Assembly (NCBI RefSeq): GCF_003534205.1
Contig: NZ_CP011102.1
Coordinates: 1,128,036-1,192,035 of the forward strand
DNA: 64,000 bases
Direction: 5' to 3'
Source: Listeria weihenstephanensis
GTDB lineage: Bacteria > Bacillota > Bacilli > Lactobacillales > Listeriaceae
This document shows, piece by piece, positions 28,681 through 35,801 of the stretch. The notes beneath the pieces were generated by a model, which saw nothing but the letters and a program-made list of their open reading frames with translations, ran no database searches and was not told where the DNA came from. Position numbers and translations under genes: made by a program. Within the stretch, counting starts at the first letter, position 1. Every line of letters begins with the position of its first letter.

Positions 28681-28742
28681 TCTGACTTTGACTTTATTTG
28701 ACCTTACGATTATATTATAGTCTGACCTATTCTGACTTTCAA
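28681..28742 (-). promoter_or_regulatory. clpE promoter with two CtsR boxes
   Basis: On the minus strand: -35 TTGAAA (28737-28742), 17-bp spacer, -10 TATAAT (28714-28719). One CtsR-type repeat, AGTCAGA-ATA-GGTCAGA (28721-28737), fills the spacer. A second, GGTCAAA-TAA-AGTCAAA (28687-28703), covers the transcription start region and fits the CtsR consensus almost exactly. CtsR binding would block RNA polymerase until heat or stress. Confidence 0.9.
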
Positions 28743-28790
28743 CTATTTTGCTCAAAAAAAAGAAACCTTTTCGGAATCTTTTTTTGTCTG

Positions 28791-29225
28791 TTAATTCAAT
28801 TGTTTCTCCATATCCTTATGCTCAATACCAGCGTCTAGAAAAATATCAGAACATACTTCATAGCCTAGTTTTTCGTAGAAGGGGATCGCCGTTGTTTGTG
28901 CGCCGAGTTTTAGCAAGGTCACATTTTGATCGCGCGCTTCTTGTTCGATTGCTTCTATAATACGGCGACCGCTTCCTTTTTTACGAGCAATTTTGCGAGC
29001 ACAGATCCGTTCTACTTTCCCGTATGCAGGTAAAGCGCGGAATCGACCTGTGGCAAGCGCTGTCCCATCTTCGTCATAATCAACGAACATAACGGTGGAA
29101 TCGAGCGCATCAAATTCATCCCATTCGAGTTCTGGCGCTACTTTCTGTTCTAGAACAAAAACCTCATTACGAATATCAAACGCATCTTGTTTCCCATTTT
29201 TATCTGTTACTTTCTTGACTACCAT
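28791..29225 (-). CDS. GNAT-family N-acetyltransferase (YjcF-like)
   Basis: 144-aa GNAT acetyltransferase using acetyl-CoA. The acceptor is unknown. Visible features are the N-terminal [10 protein letters not shown]-type segment ([20 protein letters not shown]), the acetyl-CoA-binding loop [14 protein letters not shown], and the C-terminal FYEKLGYEV. The arrangement resembles YjcF of Bacillus, where a nearby gene encodes a YjcH-type esterase, as it does here 15 bp upstream in the same transcript. GGAGGAATAGGAACG precedes the ATG at 29225. A weak A/T-rich hairpin lies between its end and the clpE promoter. Confidence 0.85.
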   Translation of the reverse strand: MVVKKVTDKNGKQDAFDIRNEVFVLEQKVAPELEWDEFDALDSTVMFVDYDEDGTALATGRFRALPAYGKVERICARKIARKKGSGRRIIEAIEQEARDQNVTLLKLGAQTTAIPFYEKLGYEVCSDIFLDAGIEHKDMEKQLN

Positions 29226-29240
29226 CGTTCCTATTCCTCC

Positions 29241-29990
29241 TTAAACACTCATATCTTCTGTTTCAAATTGCTCTTTATCTAGCATGAATTGCAACGCTTC
29301 TTTGACAAAAGGTTGCCAGTATTTCCAGCGATGTTTTCCTTCGAATTCTTGGAAATAATAATCAAATCCGCGCGTTTGTAGAATGCTGTGAAGCGCCAGA
29401 TTAGGCTCTAAAAAATTCGCCACGTCATTATCCGTCGTTTCTACCGCTGTTTCTTCATTACCAATAACGTGGAAAATTTTAACAAGCGCTGGGTTTGCTT
29501 TTTTCGCAAGGTCCATCAACTCATCATTAACGAGCGGGGAATGCAAAATTGCGTTGCCAAATGTGTGCGGATATTTTAGTGCCGCCTTCAAGGAAACACT
29601 TGCACCAAGCGAATCGCCCATCAAGAAACGACTTGCTCCCATGTGATATGTCGGGAAATTCGCCTCGATATAAGGAACGAGTTCATGCGCTAAAAAACGA
29701 ATATAAGCTTCATTTTGCGCACCATCTGGATGGTACTTGGCCCGCCGATCCTCCACGGTTTTATACGGAATCCCAACAAAAATTGCTTCTTGAATCATTT
29801 TATCATCTGACAGTTCATCGGAAAAGCGCGCTAGTTTACCAAATTGAAAATAATCTTTTCCGTCCTGTACCAAGAAAAAAGGATATTTCGAAAGGGGGGA
29901 AAACGTTGGTGGTAAATAAATTAATAAGTCCAATTCCTCGTTCAAAACAGTACTCCAAATCTTCTCTTCCAACATTTTTGCATGTGTCAT
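29241..29990 (-). CDS. Esterase-family alpha/beta hydrolase (YjcH-like)
   Basis: 249-aa cytoplasmic hydrolase of the esterase-D / enterochelin-esterase-like group. The N terminus LDLLIYLPPTF is the usual opening strand. The nucleophile elbow is LMGDSLGASVSLK (Ser about residue 128), and the C-terminal histidine is in EGKHRWKYWQPF. No signal peptide is present. Its substrate is unknown. It precedes the GNAT gene by 15 bp, an association also known from Bacillus yjcF-yjcH, so the two likely work together. An AAAGGGG sequence lies upstream of the ATG at 29990. Confidence 0.85.
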   Translation of the reverse strand: MTHAKMLEEKIWSTVLNEELDLLIYLPPTFSPLSKYPFFLVQDGKDYFQFGKLARFSDELSDDKMIQEAIFVGIPYKTVEDRRAKYHPDGAQNEAYIRFLAHELVPYIEANFPTYHMGASRFLMGDSLGASVSLKAALKYPHTFGNAILHSPLVNDELMDLAKKANPALVKIFHVIGNEETAVETTDNDVANFLEPNLALHSILQTRGFDYYFQEFEGKHRWKYWQPFVKEALQFMLDKEQFETEDMSV

Positions 29991-30149
29991 GTGTATAATC
30001 CCCTTTCTTTAATCAGTGTCTGAATTTTTAGATAATAACCCGTGAATAAGATACTTTTTATAATGTAATAACATTCTACCACAAAAAGAAAGACATGAGG
30101 AGACTTTTGCTTAAATAATCAGTTTTTTTTCAAAAGATTGCGTGTCTTT

Positions 30150-30178
30150 TTTCAAATCGCGGGGAGTTATGATATAAT
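30150..30178 (+). promoter_or_regulatory. Extended -10 promoter of ilvE
   Basis: Weak -35 TTTCAA (30150-30155), 17-bp spacer, and TGA-TATAAT with perfect -10 at 30173-30178. No CodY-like box was recognised in the 220-bp gap. Confidence 0.7.
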
Positions 30179-30217
30179 GGACAGATCAAATAATAGAAGA
30201 AAAAGGGTGGGAATCGC

Positions 30218-31240
30218 ATGAGTAGTAAGGATATTGATTGGAGCACGCTAGGTTTTGAATATATTAAAACTGATTTGCGCTATGTTTCTATTTGGGAAGA
30301 TGGCAAGTGGGATGAAGGGACGTTAACCGAGGATAATGTCGTTCATATCGCAGAGGGCTCCACCGCGATTCACTACGGACAACAATGTTTTGAAGGATTG
30401 AAAGCTTACCGTTGTAAAGATGGTTCGATCAATTTATTCCGTCCAGATGAGAATGCTAAACGAATGAAAAATAGTTGTGATCGGTTATTGATGCCAGAAT
30501 TTCCAGCAGATCGCTTTATTGATGCGTGTAAACAAGTGGTCGCAGCAAATGAAGACTACATGCCGCCGTATGGTTCTGGTGGAACGATGTATCTTCGTCC
30601 ATATTTGATTGGAATTGGTGATAATTTGGGCGTTCGCACAGCTCCTAAATTTATGTTTTCCGTATTTTGTTGCCCAGTTGGACCTTATTTTAAAGGTGGT
30701 CTGAACCCGACGAATTTCGTTATTTCGGAGTATGATCGCGCAGCACCGAATGGTACAGGCGCATCAAAAGTTGGTGGGAATTACGCGGCTAGTTTGTATC
30801 CTGGACAAATTGCAAAAGACCGCAAGTTCAGCGATTGCATCTATTTAGATCCTGCGACACATACAAAAATTGAGGAAGTAGGCGCGGCGAATTTCTTTGG
30901 TATTACGAAAGATAATCGCTTTGTAACACCGTTCTCGCCATCTATTTTGCCAAGTATCACGAAATACTCATTGCTTTATTTAGCGGAGAATCGTTTAGGC
31001 TTGAAAGCGGAAGAAGGCGATGTGTATATTGATAAGCTAGATGAATTTACAGAAGCTGGGGCATGTGGGACGGCGGCTGTTATTTCTCCAATTGGTGGCA
31101 TTCAAAACGGGGACGATTTCCACGTGTTTCATAGTGAAACAGAAGTTGGACCTGTAACGAAGAAATTATATGACGAACTTTGTGGCATTCAGTTTGGAGA
31201 TATTGAAGCTCCTGAAGGTTGGATTTATAAAGTGAAATAG
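30218..31240 (+). CDS. ilvE: Branched-chain amino acid aminotransferase
   Basis: PLP fold-type IV aminotransferase of 340 aa that interconverts branched-chain amino acids and their 2-keto acids; in Listeria this also links to branched-chain fatty acid precursors. Motifs are the N-terminal HYGQQCFEGLKAYR, the PLP-lysine in ASKVGGNYAASL, EVGAANFFGI and the phosphate-binding GACGTAAVISP. The length and order match IlvE type II of Firmicutes. AAAAAGGGTGGGAATCGC precedes the ATG. It appears to be a single-gene unit. Confidence 0.94.
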   Translation: MSSKDIDWSTLGFEYIKTDLRYVSIWEDGKWDEGTLTEDNVVHIAEGSTAIHYGQQCFEGLKAYRCKDGSINLFRPDENAKRMKNSCDRLLMPEFPADRFIDACKQVVAANEDYMPPYGSGGTMYLRPYLIGIGDNLGVRTAPKFMFSVFCCPVGPYFKGGLNPTNFVISEYDRAAPNGTGASKVGGNYAASLYPGQIAKDRKFSDCIYLDPATHTKIEEVGAANFFGITKDNRFVTPFSPSILPSITKYSLLYLAENRLGLKAEEGDVYIDKLDEFTEAGACGTAAVISPIGGIQNGDDFHVFHSETEVGPVTKKLYDELCGIQFGDIEAPEGWIYKVK

Positions 31241-31272
31241 GATTTCCTATATTGATTTGGGAAAGCTTATGG

Positions 31273-31301
31273 TTTACGAATTGAGATTAAGATGATATAA
31301 T
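31273..31301 (+). promoter_or_regulatory. Promoter of the antitoxin RNA
   Basis: TTTACG (31273-31278), 17-bp spacer, perfect TATAAT (31296-31301), placing the RNA start at about 31308. Confidence 0.75.
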
Positions 31302-31307
31302 GAATTT

Positions 31308-31371
31308 AGAAAATAGTATGGGCGTGAGCTCACCAAAATCCCCTCGTTGGTCCGCAACGAGGGGATTTTTT
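31308..31371 (+). ncRNA. RNAII-like antisense antitoxin RNA of an Fst-type system
   Basis: A short RNA of about 65 nt can be drawn from the promoter at 31273 to the terminator ending near 31371, with no reading frame or ribosome site of note. Its 5' region (31309-31334) is a direct repeat of 31476-31503, which is the DNA behind the toxin's start codon and ribosome site. Because the toxin is transcribed from the other strand, this RNA is complementary to the toxin mRNA at translation initiation and also at the shared terminator. This is the same logic as RNAII of the pAD1 par locus. Confidence 0.75.
31335..31370. terminator. Shared bidirectional terminator of the toxin-antitoxin locus
   Basis: Perfect 15-bp inverted repeat: 31335-31349 (AAAATCCCCTCGTTG) and 31355-31369, with a 5-nt loop and T runs on both strands. 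Toxin and antitoxin transcripts converge on it, so their 3' ends are complementary. Confidence 0.92.
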
Positions 31372-31391
31372 GATGGTGCTAGAGAAGTCGC

Positions 31392-31493
31392 CTATTTGTT
31401 GCCACGGCGCCGATCCTCTAACGTGTGCTTAAACCATACTACTGTACAGCCAACCACAATCGGCGCAATGATAGTAGAGAATAGTATGAACAT
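31392..31493 (-). CDS. Fst-family type I toxin peptide (33 aa)
   Basis: 33-residue hydrophobic peptide with one transmembrane helix and a charged tail. It contains the Fst family core IIAPIVVGCTVVWF followed by HTLEDRRRGNK, matching the pattern of the E. faecalis pAD1 toxin. Such peptides insert in the membrane and disturb envelope function when unrepressed. The start at 31493 has a very strong GGAGGAGGT 7 nt upstream. The mRNA leader can fold CTCCAA with TTGGAG across the ribosome site, and its 5' end is complementary to the end of the coding region. Too short for most gene finders. Family assignment is by eye; no search was run. Confidence 0.82.
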   Translation of the reverse strand: MFILFSTIIAPIVVGCTVVWFKHTLEDRRRGNK

Positions 31494-31543
31494 GAAACTC
31501 ACCTCCTCCAACATAATATTCGCTTGGAGATAGGCGACGCTTC

Positions 31544-31573
31544 ATTATAGCATGATACGTAAGAAACTTGCAG
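31544..31573 (-). promoter_or_regulatory. Promoter of the Fst-type toxin
   Basis: On the minus strand, extended -10 TGC-TATAAT (31544-31549) with a poor -35 (CTGCAA, 18-bp spacer). From 31574 to 31752 I see nothing else. Confidence 0.65.
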
Positions 31574-31752
31574 ATAGATGAAAATGAATTTTGATGCTAT
31601 TTTTAACGAATTTCTTAACAAAAAACGTATGAAAAATCATTTTTATAGCAGAAACATAGTGTGGAAAAGGGAAAGTTTATAGAATGAAAAATAATGATTT
31701 TAATTCGTAACAAGAGGCCCAAGCATTCACCCTTAAAATTATCAATATAAAT

Positions 31753-31792
31753 GAAAGAAGCGAGAGTCCGGAACTGGGCTCTCGCTTCTTTC
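31753..31792 (-). terminator. Hairpin downstream of the MFS transporter gene
   Basis: A 17-bp stem with one G-U pair (31753-31769 with 31776-31792) lies beyond repeat copy A2, as seen from the transporter gene. The minus-strand T tract is only moderate. Confidence 0.65.
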
Positions 31793-31880
31793 AGCGCGTC
31801 GACAAACACTCATTTTTGTCGTTAAAAGCTCCGTTCCAGTGCTCTCGTACGCAAGGAAGCTCCGCGCTGGTACTCGCTTC
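31791..31880. repeat. Family A intergenic repeat, copy A2 (right end missing)
   Basis: Starts TCAGCGCGTCGACAAACACT, immediately after a terminator-like hairpin, and continues through GTTAAAAGCTCCGTTCCAGT and CTCCGCGCTGGTACTCGCTT. The right inverted end (GCCTAG...GTCGACACGCTG in other copies) is absent; the sequence runs directly into the stop codon of the MFS gene. Confidence 0.85.
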
Positions 31881-31884
31881 TTTG

Positions 31885-33360
31885 TTAATTTCCAGAGACA
31901 TGTTTTTTCGGTAAAATAAAGTGGATTGCGTAGCTGAGTAGGCAGCACGCGAACATGGCCCAGAATACCATGTGCAGACCGCTGTATAAAACGTCACGCA
32001 AAGGTTCGACGAGTGTTGCATCCACGTTTCCTGATGTCTGCGGGCTGATGAGTTGATTCAAGTTATCTCGATTCACACCAGCTGTCGCGTCGCGAAAACC
32101 ATTCGCCAATACGGAGTTGAAAATCGTCCCGAACACAGCGACACCAATCGTTTGGCCGACAGTTCGGAATAGTGTATTGGAAGCCGTCGCGATTCCGGTC
32201 TGATCTTTTCGCACGGCATCTTGAACGGTAACCGTTGTAGTTGTGAAGATAATCCCGAAACCAAAGCCCATCAAGGCGCTATCAAGATAGAAGTAAAGAT
32301 CTGGCGTCGTACTCGGAAACAGCGCCAAAACAAGTCCGCTGACCGTCGCGATAATCACACCAAGCCCAACGGTGTGGCGATTCCCGATGGACATCAACAA
32401 TCGTCCGCCGATAAAGGAACCGATAATCCAACTCACCGATAATGGGGCAATCATCAGACCGGCAATCATGGCGCCATGCCCCATCATACCTTGTGCCCAC
32501 ATTGGGATGTAGACGTTGATCCCGATCAAGAATGCGCTCACGAGAAAGCCAATCAAGTTCCCAATCAGCACGACCGGATTTTTAAAAAGGACGAACGGCA
32601 TGATCGGATCTTGCGCTCGTTTTTCGGCGTAGTAAAAACCGATAAATAATGCAATTGACGTGATGAGTAGCACGACGACGAGCGGTTCCAGCCAATTGAG
32701 CGTCTCACCAGCGCGTTGCAAAGCGAATAATAGGCTCAAAAGCGCGACCGTGAATAGCGTTGTTCCTAAGTAATCGATAGGTAGCTTGACTCGGACGAGG
32801 TGTTCCTTCAAGTACATCGAAATCAAGATGATTGTAGCGATTCCAACAGGTACATTGATGAAGAAAATCCAATGCCATGACAGTTGATCGACTAAAAAGC
32901 CACCGAGCAATGGTCCGAAAACGCCAGCAATTCCCCATGCAGCACCCATGAAGCCGAGTACTTTTGCACGTTTTTCGAAAGGGTAAACATCGGCGATAAT
33001 CGTCATCGTTGTTGGCAAAATACCACCAGCTCCGATTCCTTGGATCGCTCTAAAAATAATTAATTGCTCCATCGTTTGCGCAAAACCACAAAGCGAAGAA
33101 CCAATAATGAAAATAATGGTGGCGATAATAAATATTTTTTTGCGGCCAAATAGATCGGATAATTTTCCGTAAATTGGGACAGTAACGGCCGAAGTAAGTA
33201 AGTAAATCGAGAAAATCCAGTTCATGAGTTCTATGCCTTGTAAAGCGCTGACAATTGTAGGCATCGCCGTACTAACAATTGTCCCTTCAATCGCGGCCAT
33301 AAAAGTAGCCACAAAAACAGCGATCGTGACGGCTGTTCTTTTCGTATTCGTTTGTTCCAT
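31885..33360 (-). CDS. MFS multidrug efflux transporter, DHA2 (EmrB/QacA) type
   Basis: Proton-driven drug exporter of 491 aa with about 14 predicted transmembrane helices. Motif D1 [16 protein letters not shown] in helix 1 is typical of DHA2. Motif A follows helix 2 as [13 protein letters not shown], and motif C appears as [18 protein letters not shown] in helix 5. The ATG at 33360 is chosen, with AAAGGAG 11 nt upstream; a GTG seven codons earlier overlaps that site. Orthologue position beside the M42 peptidase and peroxidase matches Listeria. The drug range is not predictable. No local regulator gene is seen. Confidence 0.9.
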   Translation of the reverse strand: MEQTNTKRTAVTIAVFVATFMAAIEGTIVSTAMPTIVSALQGIELMNWIFSIYLLTSAVTVPIYGKLSDLFGRKKIFIIATIIFIIGSSLCGFAQTMEQLIIFRAIQGIGAGGILPTTMTIIADVYPFEKRAKVLGFMGAAWGIAGVFGPLLGGFLVDQLSWHWIFFINVPVGIATIILISMYLKEHLVRVKLPIDYLGTTLFTVALLSLLFALQRAGETLNWLEPLVVVLLITSIALFIGFYYAEKRAQDPIMPFVLFKNPVVLIGNLIGFLVSAFLIGINVYIPMWAQGMMGHGAMIAGLMIAPLSVSWIIGSFIGGRLLMSIGNRHTVGLGVIIATVSGLVLALFPSTTPDLYFYLDSALMGFGFGIIFTTTTVTVQDAVRKDQTGIATASNTLFRTVGQTIGVAVFGTIFNSVLANGFRDATAGVNRDNLNQLISPQTSGNVDATLVEPLRDVLYSGLHMVFWAMFACCLLSYAIHFILPKKHVSGN

Positions 33361-33490
33361 TTTGATAAAAACTCCTTTCACACACCATTAAAATTATAAC
33401 ATAACTCGAAATGGAAAGCAGGATACCCGTCAATATTTAAAAAAAGAGGTATAATAAATGAGAGAAGAAAGTGTAAGGAGGAATTAGAGC

Positions 33491-34543
33491 ATGGCGTTTG
33501 AACCGAAAACCTTAGAAACGATGCAGTTGATCAAGGAATTGACATCGATACCGAGCCCAACTGGAAATACGGAACAGGTACTTATCTTTGTCGAAAATTT
33601 CTTAAAAGAAGCTGGGATTGCAAGCACACGAAATAATAAAGGGGCGTTACTTGTTAGCATTCCAGGAAAAGATGCGACAAAACAGCGGATGTTGACAGCA
33701 CACGTCGATACGCTCGGCGCGATGGTTAAAGAAGTGAAATCCGATGGTCGTCTGGCAATCAACCTGATTGGTGGATACCGTTTTAACGCGATCGAAGGCG
33801 AATATTGTCTGATTGAAACGAGCGCTGGACAAAAGTATACGGGTACTATTTTGATGCACCAAACTTCTGTTCACGTGTACCAAGATGCTGGAACGGCGGC
33901 ACGTGATGCGAAAAACATCGAAATACGTCTAGATGCGAAAGTGTTTAATCGTGAGGATGTAGCGGCACTTGGAATCGGAGTTGGCGATTTTGTTTCGCTC
34001 GATCCACGCGTGGAGATTATTGATGATGCCTTTATTAAATCGCGCCATCTGGACGACAAAGCAAGCGTTGCGATTCTGTTATCCCTTTTGAAAAAATTAC
34101 AAGAAGATGGCGCAGAGTTACCATATACGACGAACTTCTTGATTTCAAACAACGAAGAAATTGGCTACGGCGGGAATTCGAACATTCCACCAGAAACCAT
34201 TGAGTATTTGGCAATCGACATGGGCGCGCTCGGCGACGGCCAAACATCCGATGAATACACCGTTTCGATTTGTGCCAAAGACGGAAGCGGCCCATATCAC
34301 TACGGTTTGCGCAAAAACTTGGTACAACTTTGCGAGGAGAATGGCATCGATTATAAAGTCGATATTTATCCGTTTTACAGTTCCGACGCAAGTGCCGCGA
34401 TCAAAGCTGGTTTTGACATTGTGCACGGTCTGATTGGCCCAGGAATTGACGCCAGCCACGCCTATGAACGCACGCACCGAGATTCTTTATATCATACCGA
34501 AAAGTTAGTGTACGCGTATTTATTTTCTGATATGGTGAAATAA
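33491..34543 (+). CDS. M42-family metallo-aminopeptidase
   Basis: 350-aa cytoplasmic di-metal peptidase of the M42 family (glutamyl aminopeptidase / TET type, often mislabelled endoglucanase). Metal and catalytic residues are visible: H and D in TAHVDTLGAMV, the bridging Asp in SRHLDDKASVAILL, the Glu pair in NNEEIGYGGNSN, Asp in AIDMGALGDGQ, and His in THRDSLYHTEKL. It probably assembles as a dodecamer, as known for the family, and trims peptides. AAGGAGGAA precedes the ATG. The peroxidase gene follows after 16 bp, probably in one transcript that ends at 35044. Confidence 0.9.
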   Translation: MAFEPKTLETMQLIKELTSIPSPTGNTEQVLIFVENFLKEAGIASTRNNKGALLVSIPGKDATKQRMLTAHVDTLGAMVKEVKSDGRLAINLIGGYRFNAIEGEYCLIETSAGQKYTGTILMHQTSVHVYQDAGTAARDAKNIEIRLDAKVFNREDVAALGIGVGDFVSLDPRVEIIDDAFIKSRHLDDKASVAILLSLLKKLQEDGAELPYTTNFLISNNEEIGYGGNSNIPPETIEYLAIDMGALGDGQTSDEYTVSICAKDGSGPYHYGLRKNLVQLCEENGIDYKVDIYPFYSSDASAAIKAGFDIVHGLIGPGIDASHAYERTHRDSLYHTEKLVYAYLFSDMVK

Positions 34544-34559
34544 GAAGGAGGAAGTAAAC

Positions 34560-35033
34560 ATGTCCATTTTTGAATTAGAACAAGAAACACTTCACGGAGA
34601 AAAAGTATCGCTAGACCAGTATAAAGGTGACGTCATCATCGTGGTAAATACGGCGAGCAAATGCGGTTTTACACCACAATATGAGGAGTTAGAAACATTA
34701 TATCAAGAGTATAAGGATAAAGGATTTACCGTTCTTGGTTTCCCGTCTGATAGTTTCATGAATCAAGAACTCGACTCATCCAACGAAATTGAAGAGTTTT
34801 GCAAAATCAACTATGGTGTGACCTTCCCACTTTTCGCAAAATCTAAAGTACGCGGATCTGATATAAATCCTGTATTTGAAATCCTAACGAAGCAGAAAAA
34901 AGGCTTGCTAGGCGGCGGAATCAAATGGAACTTCACGAAATTCCTGCTTGACCGCGACGGCAATGTGGTAGAACGCTACGCACCAAAAGATACACCATTA
35001 TCAATGAAGGAAGCAATCGAGAAACTACTATAG
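34560..35033 (+). CDS. Glutathione peroxidase-family thiol peroxidase
   Basis: 157-aa peroxidase that reduces hydroperoxides, probably with thioredoxin as donor in Firmicutes. The peroxidatic Cys is in NTASKCGFTPQYEELE (about residue 36). The catalytic tetrad partners Gln (SFMNQEL) and Trp-Asn (IKWNFTKFLLDRDG) are present. The segment usually LGFPCNQF reads LGFPSDSF, so a conserved cysteine is a serine here and the redox cycle may differ. AAGGAGGAAG precedes the ATG. Confidence 0.9.
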   Translation: MSIFELEQETLHGEKVSLDQYKGDVIIVVNTASKCGFTPQYEELETLYQEYKDKGFTVLGFPSDSFMNQELDSSNEIEEFCKINYGVTFPLFAKSKVRGSDINPVFEILTKQKKGLLGGGIKWNFTKFLLDRDGNVVERYAPKDTPLSMKEAIEKLL

Positions 35034-35043
35034 GGAAAAAAGT

Positions 35044-35070
35044 CGAACCTCGCAAGGTTCGCTTTTTTTT
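35044..35070 (+). terminator. Terminator after the peroxidase gene
   Basis: CGAACCT (35044-35050) and AGGTTCG (35055-35061) with a 4-nt CGCA loop, followed by C and eight T residues. Confidence 0.9.
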
Positions 35071-35210
35071 TGCTCTAAATCCGAAAAACCCCGCTCCTCG
35101 CAATTTCCCCACCAAATCCAAGCATTTCATGAGCCGCTTGTGAGTAAGCGCATTATTTGGTAATATAGTAATGAGGCTATTGTTCTCGCATTTGGAATGG
35201 AGGTATGATA

Positions 35211-35753
35211 ATGACACTATTTGGATATCCAATCGAGACCGTCTATTCCACCGTTTTGATCATTGTCGGCATCATTATTTTGATCGATGTCCTGACAGCG
35301 TTGATCTTTTCTGTTGGAATTATCAGTTTAGTTTTGGATTTACTACCAATTCCAGGTTCTGTTTTGCTTTATTTTCTGGGATTTGCATCAGCAACAGGTT
35401 ACTTTGGAGAGAAATATACGTCTTTTTCCAGTAGCACAATTCTAATTGCGGCCATCGTGATTGGCATTGCCTTTTCTTCTATTCTTTATTTCGGAATTCT
35501 GTTACCGCTTTCGAGAAAAAGTGACTCGATTGCGTATGAGACGAAGGATTTAGAAGGTAAAGTTGCAAAAGTGATTACGCCTGTTCCAAAAGACGGTTTT
35601 GGTGAAGTGATTATCGAAATGACTGCCGGTAATATTTCCAAAGCTGCCAAAAGTGATGAAAACGAACCAATCGGACGGGATGAAACGGTATTGATAATCG
35701 ATGCCACGGATTCTTTTGTGACGGTTGTGCCGTATGAACCATTTTTGAAATAA
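35211..35753 (+). CDS. NfeD-like membrane protein, flotillin partner
   Basis: 180-aa membrane protein. Three or four hydrophobic helices fill residues 8-105, and a soluble OB-like domain (LEGKVAKVITPVPKDGFGEV) follows, as in the NfeD/YuaF family. It lies 48 bp upstream of flotillin, the same pairing as yuaF-yuaG in Bacillus, where the two cooperate in membrane microdomain organisation. The ATG at 35211 is chosen because GGAGG ends 7 nt before it; an ATG at 35205 directly touches the ribosome site. Confidence 0.85.
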   Translation: MTLFGYPIETVYSTVLIIVGIIILIDVLTALIFSVGIISLVLDLLPIPGSVLLYFLGFASATGYFGEKYTSFSSSTILIAAIVIGIAFSSILYFGILLPLSRKSDSIAYETKDLEGKVAKVITPVPKDGFGEVIIEMTAGNISKAAKSDENEPIGRDETVLIIDATDSFVTVVPYEPFLK

Positions 35754-35801
35754 AGAGAGCCTAGTTTTAAAAACGGAGACGACAAGGAGGAATTACTAAA
35801 A

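Noticed and set aside
31300-31533. 77-codon plus-strand reading frame between ilvE and the MFS gene
   Set aside because: It reads through the terminator and the reverse strand of the Fst-type toxin gene, has no ribosome site, and its residues show no family resemblance.
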